A stretch of DNA of 56,857 bases from Chitinophaga pinensis (GCA_945872815.1 CAMCAY010000010.1:1-56857), one strand, 5' to 3'; positions 1 to 7,918 are shown, counted from the first letter of the stretch. Numbers and translations: made by a program. The notes: generated by a model from the letters alone, not told the origin.

Positions 1-893
1 ATATGTGTGCTCAAAGTCTAATTGCCGGTGAAAGCATGAGAAATACAAATGGTTTCTCCGCACTTCCTAGTGGTTATCGATATATTGATGGTTCATTTCA
101 AGCTTTGGGGTATTTTTCTACTTGGTGGCCCTCAAATGAATTTAACACAACATCTTCGTGTAATCGCTCAGTAGATTGGAGAAACACCCATTTTGGTAAG
201 GGACAAAACTATTGGATTCATGGCTTCTCCGTTCGTTTAATAAAAGACGAACCACCATCCACCCTCAACGATGGTTTGGTTGCCTATTATCCTTTCAACG
301 GAAACGCCAATGATGAAAGTGGTAATGGTAATAATGGTATAGTGAATGGTGCAACTTTGACGACGGATAGGTTTGGGAATAGTGATAAGGCGTATCAGTT
401 CGGAAGTTCAAATAATATTTCTGTTCCAATGTCAGAACAACTATTTATGTTACCTATTAGAACATTTTCATGTTGGTTCCAATCAAATGGGCAACAGAGC
501 GGAGGAAGAATTTATGAAACTACTTTTATGAATGGTGGCATTGCAATATCAAATGGTAATACTCTTGATACTTGGTATGGGTATTCCCAACATTGTTGTA
601 ATATTATTGGAATTAGTTCAGGAGCAAATAATCAATGGCATCACTTAGTTTCATTTGCAAATGATTCAACTGGATTAACTGAGGTATACTTGGATGGAAC
701 ATTAATTGTAAGTGACATTGGAAATGCTTCAGGTGGTAATGGATGTTTCATACCCAACTATAATTGGCAAAATCATTTTGTAAGATTTGGATTGGGTGCA
801 TCAGGAGAAAGTTATAATGGTTTCATAGACGACATCCGCATCTACAACCGAGCACTTACGCAGGAGGAGATTAGTTATTTGACAACACATTAA
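1..893 (+). CDS. FISUMP / LamG-like surface protein (5' end outside window)
   Basis: The reading frame is open to the left edge, so the N-terminus and any signal peptide are missing. Residues about 10-78 look like the end of a Fibrobacter succinogenes major paralogous (FISUMP) domain: GFSALPSGYRY, then a WWPS segment and the closing HGFSVRLIKD. Residues about 85-290 form a LamG/concanavalin-A-like jelly roll: it opens with GLVAYYPFNGNANDESGNGN, has the W-H-H core strand NQWHHLVSF, and closes with GFIDDIRIYNRALTQEEI. No type IX secretion sorting domain follows the LamG domain. It is probably exported and carbohydrate- or surface-binding, which is inference from the families. The next gene is a ParD antitoxin 83 bp downstream, unlikely to be in the same operon. 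Confidence 0.85.
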   Translation, partial: MCAQSLIAGESMRNTNGFSALPSGYRYIDGSFQALGYFSTWWPSNEFNTTSSCNRSVDWRNTHFGKGQNYWIHGFSVRLIKDEPPSTLNDGLVAYYPFNGNANDESGNGNNGIVNGATLTTDRFGNSDKAYQFGSSNNISVPMSEQLFMLPIRTFSCWFQSNGQQSGGRIYETTFMNGGIAISNGNTLDTWYGYSQHCCNIIGISSGANNQWHHLVSFANDSTGLTEVYLDGTLIVSDIGNASGGNGCFIPNYNWQNHFVRFGLGASGESYNGFIDDIRIYNRALTQEEISYLTTH

Positions 894-938
894 TTGGAAA
901 GGCAAAATTTAAAAGGGAAAAGTGAAAAATTCAAATTG

Positions 939-960
939 TTACCAAAAATTGGTAAATTTG
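939..960 (+). promoter_or_regulatory. parDE promoter with palindromic operator
   Basis: A perfect inverted repeat TTACCAA-AAA-TTGGTAA lies at 939-955 and overlaps a Bacteroidota -7 box TAAATTTG at 953-960. The parD start is 16 bp further on. ParD-type ribbon-helix-helix antitoxins bind palindromes over their own promoter, so this is a good autoregulation site. A TTG sits at 936-938, closer than the usual spacing. Confidence 0.55.
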
Positions 961-976
961 GCAAAAGGATATTGTT

Positions 977-1225
977 ATGAAAAATACATCTATATCACTT
1001 GGCAATCATTTTGACCAATTTGTAAGCAGCCAGGTTTCTGCTGGCAGATATCAAAACATAAGTGAGGTAATTCGTGCAGGACTGAGGCTTTTAGAAAACG
1101 AGGAAAGTAAAGTAATCGCCCTAAAAAACGCCATACAAGAAGGCCTAAGCAGCCAAAGAGTTGAAAGCTTTGACTTCGATGAAAATATAAAAATGCTCAA
1201 ATCTCAAAAGCGTAAGAATGGCTAA
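977..1225 (+). CDS. parD: ParD-family antitoxin (type II toxin-antitoxin)
   Basis: This 82-residue protein has the ParD layout. A short ribbon-helix-helix N-terminus (NTSISLGNHFDQFV, then GRYQNISEVIRAGLRLLE) dimerises and binds DNA. A charged C-terminal tail from about residue 45 would wrap the toxin. The stop codon overlaps the start of the downstream ParE toxin by 8 bp, the usual translational coupling for these pairs. Its likely operator is the 17-bp palindrome just upstream. The pair sits beside a tRNA-linked endonuclease and a FISUMP protein, consistent with accessory DNA. Confidence 0.9.
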   Translation: MKNTSISLGNHFDQFVSSQVSAGRYQNISEVIRAGLRLLENEESKVIALKNAIQEGLSSQRVESFDFDENIKMLKSQKRKNG

Positions 1226-1517
1226 AATTGTATGGAGACAGAAAGCAATTGACGATTTGAGCGATATTTGGGATTATACAATTCAAGAGTGGTCAGAAAC
1301 CCAAGCGGATAAATACTTTGAGATTATAAAGTTGGCTTGTAATGAAATCGCAGGGAAACCTAGCATTGGTAAAGTTTACACAGAAATCAGCAACAATTTA
1401 TTGGGACTTAGGTGTGGAAAGCATATTATATTCTATCACAAAATTTCCGAAGATGAAATTGAATTGATCAGAATACTACACGAGAGTATGGACTTGAAAA
1501 AAAGAATAACCGAATAG
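1218..1517 (+). CDS. parE: ParE-family toxin (type II toxin-antitoxin)
   Basis: This 99-residue RelE/ParE-fold toxin starts inside the end of parD. Diagnostic segments are the N-terminal AIDDLSDIWDYT helix, EWSETQADKYFE, the central GLRCGKHIIFYH strand and the closing IELIRILHESMDLKKRI, the typical ParE C-terminus. ParE proteins generally poison DNA gyrase, whereas RelE relatives cut mRNA. The conserved end and the ParD partner favour ParE. Length is normal and no damage is visible, so the pair looks intact. Confidence 0.92.
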   Translation: MAKIVWRQKAIDDLSDIWDYTIQEWSETQADKYFEIIKLACNEIAGKPSIGKVYTEISNNLLGLRCGKHIIFYHKISEDEIELIRILHESMDLKKRITE

Positions 1518-1609
1518 TTTTAAACAGATATGGTTTCTTCCCCATAACATTGAACCCTTGTACCAGCAAAGCGGATTGAACTTTAAACCAGCGTAGCGAC
1601 TTTAAACCC

Positions 1610-1647
1610 AAAACAAAAGCCTACTGCTTGCAGTAGGCTTTTGTTTT
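1610..1647. terminator. Bidirectional terminator hairpin
   Basis: A perfect 18-bp stem runs from 1610-1627 to 1630-1647 around a TT centre, with A/T-rich outer arms that give a U-run in either direction. It can end parDE from the left and the GIY-YIG gene from the right. Its core (GCCTACT...AGTAGGC) resembles the hairpin just after the intact tRNA (1999-2028), so it looks like the displaced original tRNA terminator. Confidence 0.8.
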
Positions 1648-1650
1648 GAA

Positions 1651-1692
1651 GTGGGCCCACCTGTCCCGATAACTATCGGGAGAACCAGGGAC
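1651..1692 (-). pseudogene. Broken copy of a tRNA 3' end (T arm and acceptor strand) with palindromic insert
   Basis: Two blocks match the 3' end of the intact tRNA at 2037-2110: GTGGGCCCACCTG at 1651-1663 (tRNA copy 2036-2048) and GAACCAGGGAC at 1682-1692 (tRNA copy 2054-2064). Where the tRNA has the 5-nt GGCTC, this copy carries the 18-nt palindrome TCCCGATAACTATCGGGA at 1664-1681, so the T loop is destroyed. No D arm or anticodon arm remains. The orientation is the same as the intact tRNA, 385 bp away, with the GIY-YIG gene exactly between. Confidence 0.85.
1664..1681. repeat. REP-like palindrome inside the tRNA remnant
   Basis: The palindrome TCCCGAT-AACT-ATCGGGA has a 7-bp stem and 4-nt loop and interrupts the tRNA 3' remnant. 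Similar short palindromes are scattered in Bacteroidota genomes. I recognise the type from general knowledge and cannot count copies here. Confidence 0.5.
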
Positions 1693-1696
1693 AAGA

Positions 1697-1987
1697 TTAT
1701 TTACTATATTTTTCAAGCAATTTTTGTGAGATTTCGGGAAAGGTTAACAGGTTTTGGATGTATTTTTTGCTTTTCATTTTTTTAATATGGTGTTCAATTT
1801 TTCTTGCTTGAATATCCGAATGGCAAAGTATCTCAAAAAACAAAGTCCAATCTGAATACTTAGAGGTGAAACTATTTTTATAATAGTTGCTTAAATGTCT
1901 ATTTAATCTTTCTTCGGCAGAAAGGGTTGTTGAACCGATATAGAACTTATCAGCAATCGTACTATGAAGTATATAAACAATAGCCAT
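1697..1987 (-). CDS. Single-domain GIY-YIG endonuclease-like protein next to tRNA
   Basis: This 96-residue protein is a stand-alone GIY-YIG domain. The first strands read VYILHS and FYIGST (the GIY and YIG motifs), an arginine follows in RLNRHL, and the presumed metal-binding glutamate lies in ARKIEHHIKKMKS. Such proteins are often misannotated as UvrC fragments; no UvrC-specific domains are present. The gene fills the interval between the terminator of the tRNA (ending 1991) and a broken second copy of that tRNA's 3' end (starting 1692): its stop is 4 bp from the remnant and its start 3 bp from the terminator's T-tract. There is no room for its own promoter, so expression may rely on read-through from the tRNA. 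DNA cleavage and mobility are inference from the family and layout. Confidence 0.85.
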   Translation of the reverse strand: MAIVYILHSTIADKFYIGSTTLSAEERLNRHLSNYYKNSFTSKYSDWTLFFEILCHSDIQARKIEHHIKKMKSKKYIQNLLTFPEISQKLLEKYSK

Positions 1988-1990
1988 ATT

Positions 1991-2028
1991 AAAATAAAAA
2001 ACCGCCTACTTAAATGAGTATGCGGTTT
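1991..2028 (-). terminator. Terminator of the tRNA gene
   Basis: Read on the minus strand, arms at 2022-2028 and 1999-2005 (AAACCGC/GCGGTTT, extended by TACT/AGTA after a mismatch) are followed by a run rich in T (1991-2000). It lies 8 bp beyond the 3' end of the tRNA and 3 bp before the GIY-YIG start codon. Confidence 0.8.
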
Positions 2029-2036
2029 GATTTTTG

Positions 2037-2110
2037 TGGGCCCACCTGGGCTCGAACCAGGGACCCCCTGATTATGAGTCAGGTGCTCTAACCAGCTGAG
2101 CTATAGGCCC
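2037..2110 (-). tRNA. tRNA with CAT anticodon (elongator Met, or Ile2 with lysidine)
   Basis: All 74 nt fold as a cloverleaf: 7-bp acceptor stem GGGCCTA/TGGGCCC (one T-G pair), D arm GCTC...GAGC, anticodon arm CCTGA-CTCATAA-TCAGG, variable GGGTC, T arm CCTGG-TTCGAGC-CCAGG, and A73 as discriminator. No CCA is encoded. The CAT anticodon could be elongator Met or the lysidine-modified Ile2. C4-G69 fits Ile, whereas the T29-A41 pair lacks the Ile-type C29-G41, so the identity is left open. A promoter lies at 2199-2230, and a duplicate 3' end of the gene lies at 1651-1692. Confidence 0.95.
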
Positions 2111-2198
2111 TTTCTTTTGCAAGAAAGATTTTATATAAACTTACCGCTGGCTCGGTAAGCATCGTGCTTATTATTTCTGTAAAAATATTTACAGGTCG

Positions 2199-2230
2199 CA
2201 AAAGTAACTAAATTCAGATATTTGCACCAA
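2199..2230 (-). promoter_or_regulatory. Promoter for the tRNA (minus strand)
   Basis: On the minus strand TTG (2230-2228) is followed after 21 bp by TACTTTTG (2206-2199), a full match to the Bacteroidota -33/-7 pattern. It would start a transcript about 85 nt upstream of the tRNA. That leader includes the inverted repeats CTTACCG/CGGTAAG and TTTCTT/AAGAAA. Confidence 0.6.
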
Positions 2231-2248
2231 TATTTTTACAATTAATTT

Positions 2249-2863
2249 ATGCCTGCATTTAAGAATATTCTGTTTGATTTAGGTGATGTACTGATTGATA
2301 TTGACTTTCAAAAAGTAAAAGCCGCCTTCGAAAACCTTGGTATTACCGAGTTTGATAAACAATTTTCTCAACTCACAGCCTCCAGCTTGTTTGAAAACCT
2401 TGAAACAGGCAAAATATCCGAAACGGATTTTTACAAAGAAATTCAACAGCAATCAAAAATTCCTTTGGCAGAGACCGACATTAAAAATGCGTGGAATGCT
2501 ATTTTACTGGATTTCAGAGCAGAAAGCATGAAAAGGTTACAAGAATTGAAACAAACACATCGCCTGTTTTTATTAAGCAATACCAATGCAATTCATCTTA
2601 CGGAAGTTAACAACATTCTTCACAGACAGCTGGGCATCAACAATCTGGATGTGTTTTTTGAGAAGGCCTATTATTCTCATGTAGTCGGCTTGCGTAAGCC
2701 ATACAGGCAAGTGTTTGACTATGTGCTAAAGGATGCCGGAATAGTTGCGTCCGAAACCATGTTTATTGATGATACACCACCCAATATAGAAACCGCAGGT
2801 CAGCTGGGATTTAGCACTCATTTATTACAGAAAGGAGAAAGAATCGAAACAATGACCTTTTAA
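2249..2863 (+). CDS. HAD-superfamily (subfamily IA) phosphatase
   Basis: This 204-residue cytosolic protein carries all four HAD motifs: the nucleophile motif FDLGDVLIDID near residues 8-18, the Ser of motif II in FLLSNTNAIH, the Lys of motif III in GLRKPYRQVF, and the paired acids of motif IV in FIDDTPPNIETA. A helical cap sits between motifs I and II. Relatives include YihX-type sugar-phosphate phosphatases; the substrate cannot be read from sequence. The gene stands alone, divergent from the tRNA, and converges on the DUF4834-like gene with a 10-bp gap. Upstream, GATATTTG at 2217-2224 is a near-match -7 box. Confidence 0.9.
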   Translation: MPAFKNILFDLGDVLIDIDFQKVKAAFENLGITEFDKQFSQLTASSLFENLETGKISETDFYKEIQQQSKIPLAETDIKNAWNAILLDFRAESMKRLQELKQTHRLFLLSNTNAIHLTEVNNILHRQLGINNLDVFFEKAYYSHVVGLRKPYRQVFDYVLKDAGIVASETMFIDDTPPNIETAGQLGFSTHLLQKGERIETMTF

Positions 2864-2873
2864 AAATCTGCGT

Positions 2874-3116
2874 TTATTTAACCTCTTCAAATTCTATATA
2901 ATCCCCTCCTCCAATATCGCTTTTATTTTTATTGGGGGTGCTAGCAGATGAGTTATTATTTGTATAAGTGTTTGATTGTTGTTGGTTCATTTGTTGCGAT
3001 GCGTGATCCATTTTCTTTTTAATTTGTTTGGTGGCTTGATATACTGGCAAAACCAATTCAAAAACAAACTTATAAACAATATATAATACAAAAAGCTCGA
3101 GCAGAAATTTTATCAT
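2874..3116 (-). CDS. DUF4834-like small membrane protein
   Basis: The protein has 80 residues. Residues 3-26 form one hydrophobic membrane segment (FLLELFVLYIVYKFVFELVLP), followed by a basic KKK stretch, a low-complexity Gln/Asn/Ser linker and a conserved C-terminal tail DYIEFEEVK. This is the layout of the Bacteroidota-restricted DUF4834 family, whose function is not known to me. The ATG (3116) lies only 4 nt after a TAACTTTG box (3128-3121), so the mRNA may be leaderless. The gene is divergent from rimP. Confidence 0.75.
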   Translation of the reverse strand: MIKFLLELFVLYIVYKFVFELVLPVYQATKQIKKKMDHASQQMNQQQSNTYTNNNSSASTPNKNKSDIGGGDYIEFEEVK

Positions 3117-3120
3117 GTTG

Positions 3121-3128
3121 CAAAGTTA
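3121..3128 (-). promoter_or_regulatory. -7 box 4 nt from the start codon (DUF4834-like gene)
   Basis: TAACTTTG on the minus strand, then CAAC, then ATG. No convincing TTG element was found at the usual distance. Confidence 0.45.
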
Positions 3129-3180
3129 TTAATCTTGATAAACATTTTATGTTAATTTTTGGGTGTCAATTCACTATTCA

Positions 3181-3212
3181 TTTGGATTTTAACGGAAGTA
3201 ATCGTATTTTTG
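3181..3212 (+). promoter_or_regulatory. Promoter of the rimP-nusA-infB operon
   Basis: TTTG at 3181-3184 and TATTTTTG at 3205-3212 are separated by 20 bp, a full Bacteroidota promoter match. Transcription should start near 3217-3219, giving a leader of about 60 nt that contains the hairpin at 3235-3256. Confidence 0.65.
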
Positions 3213-3234
3213 TGTTGTTAAGAGAGGAAATTGA

Positions 3235-3265
3235 AAGGGAACGGAATCGTTCCCTTCTTCTTTTC
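3235..3265 (+). terminator. Attenuator-like hairpin in the rimP leader
   Basis: AAGGGAACG-GAAT-CGTTCCCTT forms a perfect 9-bp stem with a tetraloop and is followed by a pyrimidine, T-rich run (CTTCTTTTC). It lies between the operon promoter and the rimP start, where a terminator would act as an attenuator. NusA, encoded in this operon, is a termination factor, so feedback is plausible but unproven. Confidence 0.5.
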
Positions 3266-3277
3266 ATAAAGGTTACC

Positions 3278-3742
3278 ATGAGCACAGAAACCAATTTAGA
3301 GATAGTTAAAAACTTATTATTGCCTTTGTTGGAGGGAGATATCTTTTTAGTTGATCTTAAAGTAAAGCCCATCAATAATTTTAAGATTTTCCTAGATGCA
3401 GATTCCGGTTTGGGTATTGAAAAATGCATTAAAATAAACAGGGCTTTGTACAAGATAATGGAGGAGATGGCTTTGTATCCGGAGGGTGATTTTTCGTTGG
3501 AAGTATCTAGTCCGGGCATAGACGAGCCCTTAAAACTTCACCGTCAATATTTAAAAAATGTCGGCAGAAGTGTGGAAGTGTCATTAATCGACGGTACCAA
3601 AAAAGAAGGAAAATTGTTGGGGGTAAATGAAAACGAGATTACAATAGAATTTACCGAAGGAAAAGGAAAAAAAGCAGTAGTACATCAGCTGAACATTCCT
3701 TTTTCGGAAATAAAACATACGAAAGTTCAAATAAAATTTTAA
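3278..3742 (+). CDS. rimP: Ribosome maturation factor RimP
   Basis: RimP helps 30S subunit assembly. The protein has 154 residues from the ATG at 3278; an upstream in-frame ATG at 3149 would place the start before the promoter and is rejected. The N-terminal alpha/beta domain contains the diagnostic EVSSPGIDEPLK near residues 78-90. The C-terminal SH3-like barrel begins near GRSVEVSLIDGTKKEGKLLG. It is the first gene of rimP-nusA-infB, 64 bp before nusA, as in most bacteria. Confidence 0.95.
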   Translation: MSTETNLEIVKNLLLPLLEGDIFLVDLKVKPINNFKIFLDADSGLGIEKCIKINRALYKIMEEMALYPEGDFSLEVSSPGIDEPLKLHRQYLKNVGRSVEVSLIDGTKKEGKLLGVNENEITIEFTEGKGKKAVVHQLNIPFSEIKHTKVQIKF

Positions 3743-3771
3743 TTAACACAAAAACCCCCATCCGGCGGGGA

Positions 3772-3787
3772 CCCGATCATGTTCGGG
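3772..3787 (+). other. Short hairpin and strong ribosome-binding site before nusA
   Basis: In the rimP-nusA gap, CCCGA (3772-3776) pairs with TCGGG (3783-3787), preceded by a C-rich/G-rich pair at about 3765-3770. The purine run GGAGAGG at 3797-3803, just before the nusA ATG, is an unusually good Shine-Dalgarno sequence for this window. Confidence 0.4.
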
Positions 3788-3806
3788 AGAAAGTTCGGAG
3801 AGGAAT

Positions 3807-5057
3807 ATGGCAAGCATTAACTTGATAGAATCATTTCAGGAGTTTAAAGAAGCCGAAGGCATTGATCGCCCTACGCTGATGAAAGTAATGGAAGATGTGT
3901 TTAAAACACTGATCCGTAAAAAGTATGGCAGTGACGAAAATTTTGATGTGATTGTCAACGACCAGAAAGGTGATCTTGAAATCTTCCGTAGAAGAACGAT
4001 TGTGGATGACGATGATTTGTACAATACGCTTACGGAGATTGAATACAAAAACGCCATTTTAATTGAGCCCGATTATCAGGTGGGCGAAGAATTATATGAA
4101 GAAGTGGATATACAAGCCGAATTTGGCCGTAGAGCCATTCTTGCAGGAAAGCAAACATTAGCAGCTCGTATCAACGATTTGAAGAAAAATGTATTGATTA
4201 AAAAATACGAAGACCGCATAGGAGAAATTGTATCTGGAGAGGTTTATCAAGTTTGGAAAAAAGAGGTGTTGATTTTAGATGAGGACGGCAACGAAATGTT
4301 GTTGCCTAAATCTGAGCAAATACCAAGCGACTATTTTAAAAAGGGCGACTCGGTTCGTGCCGTTGTTAAAAAAGTAGAATTAAAAAACAGCCAGGCAATC
4401 ATCATCTTGTCTCGTACAAGCCCTTCATTCCTTGAAAAATTATTGGAAATAGAAGTTCCGGAGATTTTTGACGGATTGATTGTCGTGAAAAAAATCGTAA
4501 GAGATCCAGGAGAAAGAGCTAAAGTGGCTGTAGAAAGTTTTGATGACAGAATTGATCCCGTAGGTGCTTGTGTGGGTATGAAAGGAAGTCGTATACACGG
4601 CATCGTTAGGGAGTTGAAAAATGAAAATATTGATGTAATAAATTATACCAGCAATATTCAATTGTTGATTCAGCGTTCATTAACGCCTGCAAAAATTACT
4701 AGCATTGATTTGGATAGCGAAAAGAAACACGCAAGCGTTTTTCTGAAGCCAGATCAGGTTTCTCTTGCAATTGGTCGTCGTGGTGTTAATATAAAATTGG
4801 CATGCGAATTGACAGGATATGAAATAGACGTATTTAGAGACAATGAAGGTGAGGAAGATGAATTTGACATTGATTTGGAAGAATTCAGCGATGAAATTGA
4901 ATCATGGATCATAGATGAATTGAAGCGCGTAGGTTGTGATACCGCCCGTTCTGTTTTAGCCCTTACTGCCGATGAGCTGGAGCGCAGAACTGATTTGGAA
5001 AAAGAAACCATTGCCGATATCAGAAGAATCTTAGAAGAAGAATTTGAAAGAGAATAA
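3807..5057 (+). CDS. nusA: Transcription termination/antitermination factor NusA
   Basis: The protein has 416 residues. An N-terminal RNA-polymerase-binding domain (1-130) is followed by an S1 domain starting near GEIVSGEVYQVW (about 138-205). KH1 contains GACVGMKGSRIHGI (about 250-265) and KH2 contains SLAIGRRGVNIKLA (about 316-330). A short acidic segment (EGEEDEFDIDLEEF) leads into one helix-hairpin-helix-like unit at the C-terminus (VGCDTARSVLALTADEL). This is the usual Bacteroidota form, lacking the two acidic repeats of E. coli NusA. It is the middle gene of rimP-nusA-infB. Confidence 0.97.
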   Translation: MASINLIESFQEFKEAEGIDRPTLMKVMEDVFKTLIRKKYGSDENFDVIVNDQKGDLEIFRRRTIVDDDDLYNTLTEIEYKNAILIEPDYQVGEELYEEVDIQAEFGRRAILAGKQTLAARINDLKKNVLIKKYEDRIGEIVSGEVYQVWKKEVLILDEDGNEMLLPKSEQIPSDYFKKGDSVRAVVKKVELKNSQAIIILSRTSPSFLEKLLEIEVPEIFDGLIVVKKIVRDPGERAKVAVESFDDRIDPVGACVGMKGSRIHGIVRELKNENIDVINYTSNIQLLIQRSLTPAKITSIDLDSEKKHASVFLKPDQVSLAIGRRGVNIKLACELTGYEIDVFRDNEGEEDEFDIDLEEFSDEIESWIIDELKRVGCDTARSVLALTADELERRTDLEKETIADIRRILEEEFERE

Positions 5058-5137
5058 ATAAAAAGAGGTTTTTAAAAGCAGATTAATAACAAATAAAAAG
5101 GTTGTTGTAGAAAAAAGATACAACAATAAAAAAAAGA

Positions 5138-7918
5138 ATGTCAGAAGTAAATACTCCAAGGTTAATGGCTGCGGCCAAGGAATTCAACATCGGTACCAAT
5201 ACACTGATTGAATTTCTTGTGTCTAAAAATTTCAATGCAGACGATTTAAAGCCTACAACAAAGCTTACAGTAGACATGTATCGTGTTTTGCAAGCAGAAT
5301 TCCAGCAAGATAAAGCAGCAAAACAAAAAGCGGAACAGGTTGATTTGCCGAGAGGTGCGGCAGCAGAGGCAAAAAAGAAAAAGGACGAGGAAGACCTTTC
5401 TATAAAAAAGAAAGAGGAAAAAACAAAGCCTGCAACGCAGGAAGAAAAAGCCGCCCCTACGCCCGAAGCTACAGATGAAGCTGCGGTTTCTGATTCCAAA
5501 CAAAAGAAATCTTCCCTTACAAAAATCAGCGCACCAGAGCTAGAAGGGCCTAAGATTCTTGATAAAATAAATCTCGATGATATCGACTCTTCTACCAGAC
5601 CTAAAAAAGGAAAGAAGAAAGAGGTAGAACCCGAAACTCCCAAGGAAAAAATAAAAACGGAGCCCGAAAAAGAAGAGATCATTGTTGCTCCAACCCCTGA
5701 AATAGCAATTCCTTCGGAAGATGTAACTGAATCACCTCAGATTGAAAATATTCAGGCAAAAAAACTAACAGGGCCAAAGATTTTAGGAAAAATAGTATTG
5801 CCTGTAGACAACGATACCAGACCTAAAAAAGAAACTCCGGAAGAAAAGCAAAAGCGCAAGCGCATTCCTATTCAAAAGAAGCCGGGCCAGGATTTTGGCG
5901 GACCTCAAAGAGGAAACAAAGCCATTCCTGATAACAGAGGTGGTCAGCAACAAGGCGGCGGCAATCGCTTCCAGCGTCCTGCAGCCGGCGGTTTCAAAAA
6001 GCCTGAAGAAAAAATAATTGATGCAAAAGAGATTCAGGAAAAACTGAAACAAACACAGGCAAAGCTCGCAGGTGCGGGCGGACGCGGCAAGAGCTTAAAA
6101 GCAAAATACAGAAAAGCCAAGCGCGAGGAAATGGCAGAGCAAATGGGTGAAGGTGCGGAAGGCTCAAATAAATTACAGGTTACAGAATTTATTTCTGTGA
6201 GTGAATTGGCAGGTTTGATGGATGTAAGCTTTGCAGACATCATCAGTAAATGCATGAGTCTGGGAATTATGGTTTCCATCAATCAGCGTTTGGAAGCCGA
6301 TGTTATTGAATTGGTGGCAGGTGAGTTTAACTTCGAAGTAGAATTTATCGGTGTAGATGATGCAGCTGAATTAGAAGTAGAAGAAGAAGAAGATAATCCG
6401 GAAGATTTGTTACCAAGAGCACCTATTGTTACCATCATGGGTCACGTAGATCATGGTAAAACATCTTTGCTGGATTATATCAGAAACACAAACGTAATTG
6501 CCGGTGAGGCCGGTGGAATTACACAGCATATTGGTGCTTATGAAGTAACATTGAAAGATGGCAGAGCCATCACCTTCCTTGATACGCCTGGTCACGAAGC
6601 TTTTACGGCTATGCGTGCCCGTGGTGCTAAAGTAACAGACATTGCTGTGATAGTAGTAGCTGCTGATGATGCGGTGATGCCTCAAACAAAGGAAGCCATT
6701 TCGCATGCGCAGGCCGCAAGCGTGCCAATGATTTTTGCCATCAATAAAATGGATAAAGACGGAGCAAATCCCGAAAAAATAAAAGAACAGCTGGCTTCCA
6801 TGAATATTTTGGTGGAAAGCTGGGGTGGTAAATTTCAAAGTCAGGAAATAAGTGCAAAGAAAGGTGCTAACATAGATTTATTGCTGGAGAAAATATTGCT
6901 TGAAACAGATATCCTTGAATTAAAAGCAAATCCAAACAAACAAGCCAATGGTACCATCATTGAAGCTTCATTGGATAAAGGCCGTGGTTATGTGGCAACC
7001 ATCTTGGTTCAAAATGGAACTTTGCATCAGGGAGACATGATTGTTTCCGGTCAGCATTTCGGAAAAGTGAAAGCCATGTATAATGAACGTAATCAACGCG
7101 TGGAAGTTGCACCACCTTCAACTCCGGTATTGATACTCGGTTTGAATGGCGCACCACAAGCCGGTGAAACATTCAAGGTGTTTGAAGATGAGGCTGATGC
7201 AAGAGAAACAGCATACAAGCGTGGTCAAATATTGAGGGAACAAGGAATGCGTGCAAAGAAACACATTACGCTTGATGAGATTGGTCGCCGTTTGGCATTA
7301 GGAAACTTTAAAGAATTGAATGTAATCATAAAAGGTGATGTGGATGGATCTGTAGAAGCGTTGAGTGATTCTTTACAAAAACTAAGTACAGAAGAAATTG
7401 TGGTGAAAGTGATTCACAAGGCTGTCGGTGCGATCACCGAAAGTGATGTTACACTTGCCAATGCGTCGGATGCAATCATTATCGGATTCAATGTTCGTCC
7501 GTCTATACAAGCAGCCAGACTTGCCGAAAATGAATCTATTCAAATCAAATTGTATTCTATCATTTACAATGCCATTGAAGAAATCAGAAGCGCGATGGAA
7601 GGAATGTTGGAACCAACAGTAGAAGAAAAGATTTTGGCAAATGTTGAAATCAGAGAAACCTATCGATTCGATAAAGCAACTGTTGCTGGATGTCAGGTAT
7701 TGGATGGTAAAATCGCCAGAAACAATCGCATTCGCTTGGTTCGTGATGGAATTGTAATTTTTACCGGAGAGCTGGCTAGTTTGAAACGTTTCCGCGATGA
7801 TGCCAAAGAAGTAACATCCGGAATGGAATGCGGATTGGTAATCAGAAACTACAATGACATTAAAGTGGGAGATATTGTAGAGGCATTTGAAGAAGTGGAA
7901 GTGAAGAGAACTTTGTAA
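5138..7918 (+). CDS. infB: Translation initiation factor IF-2
   Basis: This 926-residue GTPase places initiator tRNA on the ribosome. The first 45 residues form an IF2_N-like helical unit ([19 protein letters not shown]). A long Lys/Glu/Pro-rich, then Gly-rich linker (about 60-330) follows, then a second IF2_N domain ([17 protein letters not shown]). The G domain has G1 GHVDHGKT near residue 434, G3 DTPGHEAF near 480 and G4 NKMD near 534. Beta-barrel domains and C1/C2 domains follow ([10 protein letters not shown]..., then the C-terminal MECGLVI). The variable N-terminal linker is normal for the phylum. It is the third gene of the operon. Confidence 0.98.
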   Translation: MSEVNTPRLMAAAKEFNIGTNTLIEFLVSKNFNADDLKPTTKLTVDMYRVLQAEFQQDKAAKQKAEQVDLPRGAAAEAKKKKDEEDLSIKKKEEKTKPATQEEKAAPTPEATDEAAVSDSKQKKSSLTKISAPELEGPKILDKINLDDIDSSTRPKKGKKKEVEPETPKEKIKTEPEKEEIIVAPTPEIAIPSEDVTESPQIENIQAKKLTGPKILGKIVLPVDNDTRPKKETPEEKQKRKRIPIQKKPGQDFGGPQRGNKAIPDNRGGQQQGGGNRFQRPAAGGFKKPEEKIIDAKEIQEKLKQTQAKLAGAGGRGKSLKAKYRKAKREEMAEQMGEGAEGSNKLQVTEFISVSELAGLMDVSFADIISKCMSLGIMVSINQRLEADVIELVAGEFNFEVEFIGVDDAAELEVEEEEDNPEDLLPRAPIVTIMGHVDHGKTSLLDYIRNTNVIAGEAGGITQHIGAYEVTLKDGRAITFLDTPGHEAFTAMRARGAKVTDIAVIVVAADDAVMPQTKEAISHAQAASVPMIFAINKMDKDGANPEKIKEQLASMNILVESWGGKFQSQEISAKKGANIDLLLEKILLETDILELKANPNKQANGTIIEASLDKGRGYVATILVQNGTLHQGDMIVSGQHFGKVKAMYNERNQRVEVAPPSTPVLILGLNGAPQAGETFKVFEDEADARETAYKRGQILREQGMRAKKHITLDEIGRRLALGNFKELNVIIKGDVDGSVEALSDSLQKLSTEEIVVKVIHKAVGAITESDVTLANASDAIIIGFNVRPSIQAARLAENESIQIKLYSIIYNAIEEIRSAMEGMLEPTVEEKILANVEIRETYRFDKATVAGCQVLDGKIARNNRIRLVRDGIVIFTGELASLKRFRDDAKEVTSGMECGLVIRNYNDIKVGDIVEAFEEVEVKRTL

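Noticed and set aside
3149..3277. N-terminal extension of rimP from an upstream ATG
   Set aside because: It would start before the promoter at 3181-3212 and adds residues unlike RimP; the ATG at 3278 fits the family.
5083..5682. 199-residue ORF on the minus strand over infB
   Set aside because: Ser/Phe-rich mirror of the Lys/Glu-rich IF-2 linker; no start signal or domain.
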